A DNA stretch of 64,000 nt from Deroplatys truncata (Eukaryota; Arthropoda; Insecta; Mantodea; Mantidae): contig CM060990.1 in assembly GCA_030765065.1 (NCBI GenBank), positions 214,125,290 through 214,189,289 of the forward strand, written 5' to 3'. Below, piece after piece: positions 10,438 to 21,117 of the stretch. Each line of letters begins with the position of its first letter. The stretch's first letter is position 1. The translations under genes and the position numbers were made by a program. Below the pieces are notes generated by a model, which saw only the letters and a list, made by a program, of their open reading frames with translations, had not been told where the DNA came from and did not search any database.

Positions 10438-11075
10438 CGCCCCGAGTTTATTGGACGTAGATACAAGCCCCTTCCCTTCCTGCGTCGTCCACCTCCCTTC
10501 TTAAGACCTCTACCCTTGCCCGTGGCTAATGCTTCCATGTGCTGATTGTGACGAACCAGCTCGTTCAGTTGCTTCTCCGCAGCACGTTTCTTATTCACCG
10601 AGGTAGCGATCTGTGCGACTCCCCCTCCCAAGCAACCTGTAGCACCCAATGCCGCCAAAAGCGGTAGCAAAGGTAAGATCCCACCTCTAGCGGGTAGCGG
10701 TAGTATTCTCTTCCGACGTTTGCGCAATCCAGCACCCATGGCCAGCTTTCCCTTCATGATTGCGGTCACTAGTCTAGCGGCAAGTTTCTCGCCAAAAGTA
10801 GAGTCGGCAGACTGCACCCGATTCCAGGCTTTTTCCACAAGAACCTTATCAGCCAAATGCCTCGGAACAGTATCCTGATGTGCGGCGTAGGCGATATCGT
10901 GTTCTCAACACGCGGCGTCCAATTCGTTTATAGGCGGATCCCCTCGCTGCAATCGCTTATGTAGCTTAGTTCCGGGACCGCAGTACCTGTAGCCGGGCAA
11001 ATGAGCCTCAAACGGTAGAGAATTAATCAAAGAATTAAGTACTCCGGAACCCTTCCGAACGCGTCCAGAGCTCAT
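10407..11075 (-). pseudogene. Core protein with phospholipase A2-like domain, element 1, one in-frame stop
   Basis: From ATG 11075 the frame reads through a short N-terminus to LPGYRYCGPGTKL, the glycine-rich calcium-loop motif of viral phospholipase A2 domains. The catalytic pair follows in EHDIAYA. A TGA at 10907-10905 (codon 57), two codons before that His, is the only break; Arg (CGA) is the likely ancestral codon. After the domain come a helical region (KAWNRVQSADSTFGEKLAARL), a hydrophobic Leu/Ala/Gly segment (LPLLPLLAALGAT), a coiled region and a very basic Gly-Arg-Lys tail. This resembles the small basic core proteins (pX/pVI-like) of adenoviruses and adintoviruses. In parvoviruses such a domain acts in endosomal escape; that role here is inferred. 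Confidence 0.78.
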
Positions 11076-11129
11076 GATTCACTATGAAAATAAAAAGCGA
11101 AAGATATAGCTTATAATCTTAGTTGCACG
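11076..11129. promoter_or_regulatory. Compact divergent promoter between capsid and ATPase modules
   Basis: Only 54 bp separate the start codons of the core protein (-) and the packaging ATPase (+). The gap is AT-rich (AAAATAAAAAG, ATATAGCTTATAATC). It should therefore hold the 5' ends of two divergent transcripts. No exact TATA consensus is present. In element 2 the same gap (32146-32275) is 130 bp. Confidence 0.5.
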
Positions 11130-11833
11130 ATGGAAGTAGTGCAGCAAAAGTGCTCGTTACCCATACAAGTTTTAGACTTCGACAATGACATCGCGAGGGA
11201 AGGCACGGCTCTCTCTTCGGAAGCAACGTCAGAGCGCTCATTCTGGGTAGCTCAAATGCGGGAAAGACGAATATCTTACTCAACCTGCTAATCCACGAGG
11301 ACGGACTAAGGTTCGAGAATCTTTACATTTACTCAAAATCCCTGCATCAACCGAAATATCAGTACCTGCTAAAAGTGCTGAAAACCATACCCGATATAGG
11401 AGTGTACACGTTCGAGGACGGTGAAAAAGTACTGGAAACCTCCGAAGACAGAGAAATTTCCATATTCATATTCGATGATGTCATCAACGAGAAACAGAGT
11501 AAAATAGCTTCGTATTACAGCATGGGCAGACACCGCAACGTCGATGCCGTATATCTAGCACAATCTTATGCAAAGGTACCCAAACATCTAATTAGAGACA
11601 ATGCAAATATGATCGTACTATTCCGACAAGATAATCTCAACTTAAAGCACATATACGACGATTACGTAAATACTGACATGTCGTATACGGAATTCAGAGA
11701 GTTGTGTAAGCTAGTATGGGAGAGTAATGACAGATCGAACTCGAGACCCTTTGTTGTCATAGTACCTGCATTTCCGCTGAATGAAGGACGATACAGAAAC
11801 GGTTTCGATGTATTTATCAGAGTGAATAAATAG
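11130..11833 (+). pseudogene. Packaging ATPase (FtsK/HerA-type A32-like), element 1, one frameshift
   Basis: The start at ATG 11130 is followed by CSLPIQVLDFDND, conserved in element 2. Around 11195 the frame shifts by one, after which the protein is continuous to 11833. The Walker A motif is GSSNAGKT and Walker B is SIFIFDDV. A sensor-like segment NVDAVYLAQSYAKVPKHL and the RDNANMIVLFRQDN arginine-finger region follow. These are the features of the genome-packaging ATPase shared by Polintons, virophages and large DNA viruses; it would pump DNA into the capsid. At about 235 codons its length is normal for the group. It opens the plus-strand block and shares the divergent promoter. Confidence 0.83.
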
Positions 11834-11854
11834 AGAGTATCGCTCATTACAGCT

Positions 11855-12879
11855 ATGAGTTTCTACAGATTCGGATCGCGCAGGATCATCCCATCCAGGG
11901 GTGTGCTTAACCGTTATATTATAAATCGAGATGACACGGGAAACTATCAATTCAAGAAAAAGCGATTATGCAGCATTCAGGATCCTGAAGAAGACTATGG
12001 TGCAACGACTAAACACTATGTGGATACGCTTACAACTATCGTCGTGCATCGAATGCAGACGTTCACCGAAAAGACTTCATATCAGCGTATGGGCGAATTT
12101 GAAGCTATGCTTAGGCAGCACGTGCAAACATCGCTCGAAGGTGAACACCAGAGCCTAATGGAATACCTGAGTAAATATGCTTTCAAACGCGATGCAGAAA
12201 ATAATGTCATTGTGGATACGATAAGAATGAAGGTACTATTGCCTCCAGTTCACGATAATGATTTTTCGAATAAAAAATATATTTTGGATTACATAAATGC
12301 ACGCACATCGCTTACCGATTCGAACGGTAACGTTTCCTTTCGAAAGAAACGGATAAGGGAGATAGCCGATCCCGTGGACGATAACGATGCCACAGCTAAA
12401 AAGTATGTTAGACATTTAGTTGTAAAGAAAAATGTCGAAACACAGACAGTTTAAACCTAACTCTAGCTTCTATGCCTCAAGAAATTTTTGCAGTAGTAGA
12501 AAAAAATCTGGATACCGTGGTAGCGTCAATTATGAATATTATTGCTAATCTTAATTCGCAAGTGAATGTAATAAATGCTATTTTAGAGCAAATGAGAGGA
12601 CAGCTCATCATTACATTGCAAACGAAACCGTACAGAGGTAAATCACAGAGATACATGCTAACTTCGGGACTCGAATACTATAGGTCCTCTGTTAGCGGAG
12701 AGATGATTGGCTGCTATATGATTTCATCATCACATCCCAATACAAGAATGGATGCAATATTTGCAATAAACGATAAGCGAGTTGAAAGTTATCCTACAAC
12801 CATCATGATAGGCGATAAGTTGACCTTCACAGCTTCAGTTAATCGTGCTAAAGATGGACATATTCAAGTATCGAATTAA
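11855..12879 (+). pseudogene. Fibre-like protein with phage-tail-fibre-type repeats, element 1, one frameshift
   Basis: The first frame (ATG 11855 to 12454) holds three degenerate repeats of the type (I/L)x(D/E)P-x-x-D-x-(D/N)A-x-x-K-x-YV. They are SIQDPEEDYGATTKHYVDTL, then a weaker one with FSNKKYILDYINA, then EIADPVDDNDATAKKYV. This pattern is typical of phage tail-fibre shafts. Helical coiled-coil stretches lie between them. After a frameshift near 12450 the second frame (12472-12879) continues with a coiled coil and a beta-rich C-terminus (ITLQTKPYRGKSQRYML, LEYYRSSVSGEM, IMIGDKLTFTASV). In element 2 these parts are one frame. A vertex fibre or receptor-binding spike is inferred; no direct homologue is recognised. 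Confidence 0.6.
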
Positions 12880-12929
12880 AAATCTCCTATATGTTGACGG
12901 GAGCAGCTTAAATCTGCATTTATTTTAAG

Positions 12930-13680
12930 ATGGATATAGAAGGCATCAGACTCAAGGAGTCCATCGCTCGACACAGTAAAGTAATAAGGGAAAAGTTACG
13001 TTCCCTGAGGGGTCTCAAGTTCGAAACCCATCGTGTGATATCCGAGGTTCTTCAGCCCGTCACCGTTCCTCTGAAGGAAACACTAAAGAATCAAGAAAAA
13101 AGCAAAACCCCTCTCTCTCACCCCGAAGAAGAAGAAGAAGCCGATACCCTCGTGAATTATCTGAAGAAGGTTCGAACAGCTAGCGGCAGGATCTGGACGT
13201 TACCTTCGGAGTACGGTAAGAAGACGGGGATTATAAGATAGGAAATAAATTAATTACATTTGCAGATAAGTGTTCAGACAGGAGATGAGACTTATGTGGC
13301 TAACCCGGTGCTGTACGAACTATTATTCAAGTGAGTACCTCAGACCTCATCTTATACGGAAGATGATCTGGATATTTATTCTCAGATTTTGAAACAAACT
13401 GTAGTTCACAGACTGGGCTACAGCAGGAGCGGTCGTCTGGGATCGAACAAGGGGTATAAATATAAGAATATCATACGCAGGCTAATCGACACTAGACCGG
13501 TTCCGGTCTCGAATGGAAGCAGCACGTTCCGGGTAGGAAGTTGGACTACGTATACTGGTTCGATCCTAATAGTCTGATTAGCAGATTCAGATTGCTAATG
13601 CATCGAGGTAGGCTGGCAATTTGAATCATACACCGGAAATTCAAGATATCATCACAGAATTGAGAAACTCGAAAATAATA
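12930..13680 (+). pseudogene. DUF8207-like Polinton protein, element 1, broken
   Basis: ATG 12930 starts a basic helical N-terminus (MDIEGIRLKESIARHSKVIR, EKLRSLRG) and an acidic Glu stretch. After a stop at 13241, other frames carry NPVLYELLFK, YTEDDLDIYSQIL and GYKYKNIIR. These match the C-terminal domain of proteins commonly found beside Polinton integrases (I believe annotated as DUF8207), of which element 2 has a cleaner copy at 34054-34839. Function is unknown; the fixed place upstream of the integrase suggests a virion or integration role. Several frameshifts are present. Confidence 0.55.
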
Positions 13681-13682
13681 GC

Positions 13683-14554
13683 ATGATTAGACGAACCATC
13701 GTTAATGAATTACATTCCCCGGCCAGAAGGAAATTTCTACGTAGGAAAATAATTAGTAAAGGTCTTAATGACTTATTACAAATAGACCTTATTGAAATGA
13801 TACCATACGCAAAACAAAACAGAAACTGTAAGTACATTCTTATTGCTGTTAATTTTTACTCAAAAATGGATTACGCAAGACCTGTGAAGGACAAGGCCGG
13901 AGTGAATGTTACAAAAGAAATGCGAGATATACTGGAGGATCTGGATACAACACCTAAGAATGTTCAATCCGATAACGGCAAGGAATTTTATAATAAGCAT
14001 TTCAGGCAATTAATGGCCAGGTATGGAATTAATCACTATAGCACATCCAGTGTCATTAGGGCTGCTGCTGTCGAGTGTTTAATAAGAACACTTAAAGCTA
14101 TGATGCATAAGGAATTTTTGACTAAAGGTTCATATACATGGCTGGATTTCTTGCCAAGAATAATTAACATCTACAATACTACTTACCATTCGACGACTCA
14201 GATGAAGCCTCGCGACGTCAGAAACAACGATCTGCTCCTCACGGTGTATTGTCGTGATGTTATGAGGTACGAAAAGAGGAACGCCAGGAGGTTCAATGTT
14301 GGAGACATTGTGAGGATCTCTAGGCATAAGGGTCTACTCGAGAAAGGTTACACACCTAATTGGAGCACTGAAATCTTTCGCATTGTCAGGTAAGACACAC
14401 AGTCCCACCCACCTATCATCTGGAAGATGGTGAGGGGAAGGTAATACAAGGTGGATTCTACGGTCATGAATTATTAGGAACTAGTTACCCTGAAACATAT
14501 CTCGTAGAAGAAGTACTACGTCGACGGGGGAATAGTTACTCGTCAAGTGGCTAG
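13683..14554 (+). pseudogene. Retroviral-type DDE integrase, element 1, frameshifted near C-terminus
   Basis: The rve-type core is clear. The first Asp is in LLQIDLIEMIP, the second in NVQSDNGKEFYN, and the Glu in AAAVECLIRTLKAMMHK. The family's usual ER after the helix start is EC here. WLDFLPRIINIYNTTYHSTT and KPRDVRNND follow. The frame ends at 14393, but reading continues one frame over with LEDGEGKVIQGGFYGHELLG to a stop at 14554, the SH3-like C-terminal tail of Polinton integrases. The enzyme inserts element DNA, producing the 6-bp duplication seen here. The start is chosen at ATG 13683 (MIRRTIVNELHSPARR), which aligns with element 2. Confidence 0.85.
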
Positions 14555-15512
14555 GCTTTCCAAAAAGTGAATGGATAGAAATGAATGCTGTAGTGTAGAA
14601 GATGCAAAAAACTAACACATTTTTTTATCAACCTGTAAAAAAAATTTTTAGAATTCAGGATGTGTGGTATACATGTGTTGTATAATTTTATTTCTTAAGA
14701 AATGAAGCAGCAGAATCCAAAAGTAATTGCGTTTTATTTATTTTTAAAAAATAACCCTACTTATCCCCCTCACCCCAAAAAGTATAAACATGTAAAAATG
14801 AGTACTTATTCAGGTGGACATGTGTTTGCATTCATAAAACAAGATTTGTGAACTTCAAAGTATAAAAAAATGTAATTACAAAGGAAATCTCTCTAAAAAT
14901 GAGTACTTATTGAGGAGGACATGTGAACTCGAAAAAAGTATGGTTTACATATCATACATCATAAAAGCTTTAAGTATAAAAAATGCACAACAATCTCTCA
15001 CATTAAGCAGAATTACATTAAATGGGGAGGACATGTGCTTGCATTCATAAACAAGACTTGTGAACTCAAAAAGTATGGTTTACATAACATATACCATAAA
15101 CTTTAAGGACAATATAACCCTACTTATTCACCCTCACCCCAAAAAAGTATAAACATGTAAAAATGAGTACTTATTCAGGTGGACATGTATTTTCATTTAT
15201 AAAACAAGATTTGTGAACTTCAAAGTATAAAAAATGCAATTACAAAGAAATCTCTCTCTCTTTTTTTGAAAAAAATGAGTACTGCACATGTGAACTCGAA
15301 AAAAGTATGGTTTAATATCATACACCATGAACTTTAAAGTATAACAATATCTCTCTCTCTCATTAAGCAGAATTACATGAAATGACATACTTTCAATAAG
15401 GTAAAAACACATAGTCTCTCTCTCTTCAACGAGAGTTACATGAAATGGAACACATTCAATCTCTCTCTCATTAAGCAGAATTACATGAAATGGCAGAAAC
15501 ATTATTACAATG
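14555..15512. repeat. Intergenic tandem repeats between integrase and polymerase
   Basis: About four degenerate copies of a unit containing ATGAGTACTTATTCAGG, TGGACATGTG, CATTCATAAAACAAG and TTGTGAACTTCAAAGTATAA occur at about 14797, 14897, 15020 and 15160, spaced roughly 100-140 bp. The right end holds four CTCTCTCATTAAGCAGAATTA-type units up to 15500. No gene is supported. This is the convergent 3'-3' region of the integrase and polymerase genes. Confidence 0.7.
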
Positions 15513-18500
15513 TCAGCTGTGCTCAGAGGTAGCAGGATCTCTTAGAATAGAAAAATGTCCCCAGGCCATAGTTTTATGCGAGTTTTCAATCATATAACGT
15601 TTGGTATCAAGTCCTCTCATTGCAATTTTGTTCATTACTACTGTGTGAACGTTATGCCTTCGACTTTGAAAAGTTGTTTGTCTGGCATAATGTGCTACAT
15701 TCATGTTATTGAGACAAGATAGGTAACCATCAAAAGTTATTGAACGCATTGCAGCCTTTGAAACGCCTTTTGACTTCTTAACGTTCTGACCGTCAAAACG
15801 ATATGAATACAACTTAGATCTTAGCCCAGCGTATTCTGTCATTATGTTACCCGATAATTCGTCTTTAAATAAACCCATTACTTTCCTGTTTACCAGAGGT
15901 ATCGAATAGATGTTATCGGGTGGGTAATTGGATGTATCAAACTGCTGAACGTTGGTTTTGATAAAATCATGAACATCTGTACTACTTTCAAACAAAAATG
16001 AATCGGTATCCATGTAATTTAAAGACAAATCATTTAGGTTCTTTTTCAGAATGTTATAATAAAAGTGGTACATCACATATTTAGAAATGTCAAGTATTGG
16101 CTGTCCTATGTATATGGGCTTACACATGTGAATTTCTTCCTTTGACAGTTCGATACTCACAAGGTTCTCGTCAAATATAATGTAACGCAAAAACGTTTGA
16201 CGCGATATCAGCTTATTCGCTTGTTTCCAACTGGTAACGAGACGAAAATCGTTATACTTACGTACATTTTCCATAAACACAATTATTCATTTTTCCATAG
16301 ATTCTGGCCGAATTTAGATTTCTCCTCAGCACGTGTTGCAGCGTTCAAGTGAATGTATGATTTTAACCAGAAGGATTGTTTGTAAGCCACTGCTCTATGT
16401 ACGTATTTCAACTTCATTCCTAATTCTACACATTGCTGTAGATTACGGTAATGCAAGACTTACTTAGACTTATCAGATAGTGTTGCAAGGAGCTTATTGC
16501 ATTTATCCGTTGGAGGTATTTCGCTCTTTGGACACAGTGGAAGATCATTGTGTTCGTCGTGAATGGCTTTAGGATATTCGAGATCGACTTCGAGCACATA
16601 ACCCGTTTCCGAATCTGGCGGTACGGTTAAGAATTCTATTGCATTAATTTCATCTCTATTTAACCTTCTGAGTTCGCCGCAAGGAATTGCATGCCTTGCC
16701 ATGGCAAATCCATATACGTTTGTACAATCGAAAAGTGCTAAGTATTTAGCCGGCAGCGATTCGTTGTATTCATGCATGTACTTGTTATTGGCTTTGAAGT
16801 ACCCCCGCGACACCGTGCAAAGCCCTCCCCTGATTCCTGACTCGAAAAACTCTAGCATTTCTTTGTCGGTGATTAGCGATAATTTTGTTTTAGTCGTGTT
16901 TAACATCGTCTGATAGGCCAACCCGGGAGCAATGTAGAAGTGGCACGGATCTAGTTTATATAAATTTAGGCATAAGTTTCTCAAATTTTCAAAAATGTCA
17001 GTCAATAGCAATGTGTCAGTCTTAAGATATAGATCACTGTATGCGTCTATGTTTCTGATATTTAACTCTCGCCATACTGTTTGGGCATGCGTGTAATCTT
17101 CCGTTGTTATATCATCAAATTGTGATATATCTGGTAATGCGGTCACTTTCAATTTCTCTACGTAATCCAGATATGTGTATGGAAATACGCCTTTGCGTCT
17201 CATTAGCTGCCGATGTGCACGATTTTCGTATGCTCTATTTGTACTTTTAAAGTCCTCGAGGTTTAGCATATCAGCTAAATTGCTCAATTTATCATCGAGA
17301 AATCTATAACTGTCAAGAAATCTGAAATATATACTTTTTCCATAGGATGTATATCTCTTACTGAATGATAGATAGTTTCAGCTGTTTGTGAAATACATGA
17401 TATGGGTTCTCGATCGTAAGCGAGATGTTTCACGAAAAAATGTGAATCGTAGTTTGACAGACAATGAAAAAAAAATCGGTATGTAATTTGGTAACTTTCT
17501 ATTCAGATTACACGAATTGTGGGCCGGTCCTATGAATCTACCGCTTAAATGGCAATGGTCTAATATTTTGTCAGATTCGGACTCAAATTTATCTTTACAC
17601 AGATGACAGAAATCAGTATTTCTGAGTTTTATTTTATCTGCATCGGTCGTATTTAACTCTTTGGTTTTCGAGTAAATATCCATTAAATCGTCTGCAATTA
17701 CAGTTAATTCGCTGAAAAAATCTTGAATCGCATTAGGACCTCTAAAGATTTTGAATTTCGATAAAGAATCGTCATAATTACATACAAGATTTAAAGCTAT
17801 TTATACTGCTTCGTGTCTTTGTAGCGATCTCGTCCAACTACTATCTGCGGTGGACTGACACGAATGCACTTTTTTAAGTATTGATTCGATATCTGCATAT
17901 ATGACAAATGGCACCGGAGAGTACTTCGAGTATGAATTGAATCGAATGGTGTCATTTATCCCTATTTCAGGCATACTAACAACTTGCGATTTCAGGCATC
18001 TCCTTTTATGTTTAGCTAGGTTGCTTTCATTCGAGAAGTATTTCATGCATGCTTCACATATACACATTTTACGCTTTCGTTTAGTTAGCTGCGAGGAAAA
18101 CAGGCGAGATAGATCATTTATTAAGCAATAGTGTGATCTAGCTTCATCGGCAGTTCTTAAAAGGTTCACATGATGCTCTTTACGCTCTGCGGTTTGGTAT
18201 AATGGAGTAATTGGAAATTCCTCTATACCATATACCGTAATAGATATATTATCATTTTGTTTTTCAAATGTTTGTATGTCATCTAAAGATACTGGAAACT
18301 TTATTCCTGTGAAATTAAATTCATTAAAGATATTGTACTTGGAGTACGAACTCACTCTATAGCTTTACTGGAAATTTGGATGCCAGTAGGCAATATCCGA
18401 AACATTTGTTATCAGTATTCCTAATATTGGTCACTGCTCTCTTGTGTTTTATGAAATCAGGCACTTTTATGTTACAACCTGCATTTAACGGATCGTAGTG

Positions 18501-19030
18501 ACAGAAACTTAGAATTAATGAACATATTTGGTATAGTGATTTCGAACTGCTTTTCGATTCGAATGTTTCAATGTTCAATAATATGGGATGTTTAAGTTTA
18601 TTCCCATACCACTCGCTATTGTTTGTACCTTGTAAGATAGCATCCATTTTATTATTGAAATTAAATGTCTCGATATTTTCATTTTCGGGTGTTTGGATGA
18701 CACACTTGCATACTAATGTAGCACATAACTTTATTTCTGACAAATGACAAGCGAGATTGCTCCGAATTTCGCTGTTAACGAGCGGTTGACATTCATCTAG
18801 AAATGTTTCAGGATCTATCATTTCCAGCGAGTTTTTTATTTGACTCGTATAGATCCGATTTTTAAACGCCGATTCAATAGTTATGCATGCAAGATCCTTC
18901 TGGCTCTGTTCGCTCACCGAATCTCTTCTTGGTTTCTTTGATGGAGACCCGCTGTCATCTTTCGAGGTGCTCGTCGTCGTCCTCTTGTTCGGGGCTCCGG
19001 TCTTATTGGAGATCACGTTCACGTGTTCCT
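15513..19030 (-). pseudogene. Family-B DNA polymerase (protein-primed Polinton type), element 1, main exon
   Basis: Five frames form one large polymerase of about 1170 codons. In order: a disordered Ser/Lys N-terminus; WYGNKLKHPILLNIETFES and the NKCFGYCLLAS block; a C2H2-like CEACMKYFSNESNLAKHKRR; exonuclease motif I in FVIYADIESIL; a Cys/His-rich insert CHLCKDKFESE...DHCHLSGRFIGPAHNSCN; TPV-type regions RKGVFPYTYLDY and YLKTDTLLLTDIFENL; palm motif A region ALFDCTNVYGFAM; a damaged motif B region; motif C YMDTDSF at about 16018-15999; and the C-terminal KRYMIEN...MAWGHF. Breaks include frame changes near 18356, 17800 and 17380, a TAA replacing Tyr at about 16460, and a frameshift in the NNxVFGKTMEN-like motif near 16290. 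The palm motif A also reads TN where NN is usual. Confidence 0.88.
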
Positions 19031-19079
19031 CTGAAATTGAAATAAATGAGGTGTCATCAGTAATACATATTAGATATCT

Positions 19080-19935
19080 TTTAAGCTGAAAAACTTTCAG
19101 GTAAAGTTTTTAAAAAAACTGAAATCGAATTTTCTTTTTTCGTGATATTAATTTGTTACTTTTTTGAAGCATGCATGAAAGCTGAATAATCTATAACAAA
19201 TATTTCATTTTATTTAAAGGTAATGTTTGATGCCTTATATATCTAAATATCTTTAAGCTGGAAAAAATTTTGATTTTATTTCAAGTAAAGTTTTTTAAGA
19301 AAACAAAAATAGAATTTTCTTTTTTCGTGATATTAATTTGTTACTTTTTTGAAGCATGCATGAAAGCTGAAAAATCTATAACAAATAGTTCATTTTATTT
19401 AAAAGTAATGTTTGATGCCATATATATCAAAATATCTATATTTTGGTTGATGTGTGAACTTTTTAAGCTGAAAAATAATCTACACACATACGTAAAAAAT
19501 GTTGAGTTTTTTTACTATTTTGAAGCTGAAAAAATCTATAGTTCATTTTATTAAGGCTGAAAAAAGATAAAACATGTTTGATATATTTTTAAGTTGAACA
19601 AATGTAAAAAATACTCATTTTATTTCAAAGTAAAGTTTAAAAACTGAAATCTAATTTTCTTTAAAGCTGAAAAGAAAAATATTCCCTTTTTAAGCATGCA
19701 TGAAAACTGAAAGAATATATACAGTTATATAACAAAAATGCTTCATTAGTAATGGTTGATGCTACTGCCATTAAAGTTAAAAATATCTATGCGTGTATAT
19801 ATATATATATAAAACAACTGTTCATTTTATTTCAAAGTATTGTTTCATGTTATATATTAAAAGATGAAATAGAATTTTACTTATAGCTGAAAAACAAATA
19901 TTATCAAGTTATATTTTTTGTTGAATGTTTAAGCT
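19080..19935. repeat. AT-rich degenerate repeat array upstream of polymerase main exon
   Basis: AAGCTGAAAAA-type motifs recur at least ten times. A block TTCTTTTTTCGTGATATTAA followed by a GAAGCATGCATGAAAGCTGA block occurs twice, about 188 bp apart (near 19128 and 19316). Nothing coding is seen. If the small 5' exons are real, this is intron. Confidence 0.7.
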
Positions 19936-20251
19936 GTTTTATGCTCTTATCCGATTACTTTATTATTTTTCAAAAAGTAATGTTTTGTTTTAACACATAC
20001 ATGCAAACAACAATAATTCACCTTTTCTTGTCATGGAGTCTATTGTTGAATTTTCTGTGGATTTCTTGTTTTACTGCAGTGTCTGAAAAGATGATACAAA
20101 AAGTGCTGTGAATAAAGTAGATTTTTGAACGTGATTTTAAGCTTTATATATTACAGAAATAATGTTCCATTTTAACAGTTTAGAAAGCCATTTTTAGATA
20201 GAACCGCATGTAAACGATAATAACACGTTTCTTTCTGCTAGCTACACTCAC

Positions 20252-20305
20252 CTTCTTCAGATGCGTTTCCTCCACTTGTGGATTGTCCTGAATTTTTGAA
20301 CTCGT
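20252..20305 (-). CDS. Candidate small 5' exon of the element 1 polymerase
   Basis: On the minus strand an acceptor TTATCAG|AC precedes 54 nt of open, Ser/Gly/Glu-rich sequence that ends at GAAG|GTGAGTG, a consensus donor. Entry and exit are both in phase 1, the phase needed by the acceptor TTTCAG|AG at 19031 that opens the main polymerase exon. The short acidic peptide would extend the disordered N-terminus. Splicing is inferred from consensus sites and matching phases only. Confidence 0.4.
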
Positions 20306-20657
20306 CTGATAATTATACAATTCATTATTGTAACGATCTGAGAAGTGAAAATAATAAGTCATAAATAACATATATATGTTCATTTTATCGACTGGCTATA
20401 AAATGTAACATTTTTTACAAAATAAAACATTGTTCTAATCTGAAATTTCGAGATATTCATTTTTACACGTACAAAAGACAAGATTTTATCCATGCAGTAT
20501 ATTTATGTCAAATTGTTACAAATTAATTTTAAAAGGTCAAAAAGTTTGAACTATTCGATGCAAAAAATGACATTTAGATTTTTTTTTCTTTTCCGATATG
20601 CATTATTTTTTTCTGAACTGAGCTAACACATGCAAGAAACTGTTTTAATATACCTTT

Positions 20658-20945
20658 TTATAAAAAAACTATGTTGTGACGTCGATACCCGCTAGCTAGC
20701 GTCTCTTGTCCCATATACACAAGCTGATAGTCGCCTTCGTTTATAGTGGTTTTCTGTTCTGTAGTCGTACTCTTAAATCGCTCGGGAAGAAAGATCTGAT
20801 ACTGATCTAATATTACTACGATGCGTTGCAAAGCGTCTTCACCTTGTTTATTTTAAACGGTACGTTTATCTCCAGATCTGCAAGTTTCTTTGTTGGTACT
20901 ATTGGAGCGCCTTCTCCAATTTCATTGAGCTGGCTTATGATTTGA
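20658..20945 (-). pseudogene. Small conserved Polinton-type gene of unknown function, frameshifted
   Basis: Two abutting frames on the minus strand read as one protein. ISQLNEIGEGAPIVPTKKLA and DLEINVPFKINKVKT come first. After a one-base shift near 20840, RIVVILDQYQIFLPERFKS, then NEGDYQLVYMGQETLASG to a stop at 20658. The layout (short strands, FLPERF motif, a Y-M-G turn) recalls a small protein widespread in invertebrate transposon-derived sequences, possibly a single-strand DNA-binding OB-fold type. I cannot name it. It sits between the polymerase and the right TIR, same strand. The start is unclear and may lie in an upstream exon. Confidence 0.5.
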
Positions 20946-21117
20946 TTTGAAACATACAGACATGTTTCAACAGGATTTGATTATTTAGGTCACGAAAAAC
21001 ACGGAAATAAAAGACACATTGAATAGATTGTTTAGATCACTGAAGTATATGTACAAAACACGAATTAAGAAGGACACTCAGATCGAAAATGTAACAAATA
21101 ATAATTTTTTCACTTAC

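Noticed and set aside
14130..14327. Minus-strand frame inside the integrase
   Set aside because: Antisense shadow of the integrase core.
15197..15502. Minus-strand frame with repeated FHVILLNERE
   Set aside because: Translation of CTCTCT tandem repeats in the integrase-polymerase junction; no independent support.
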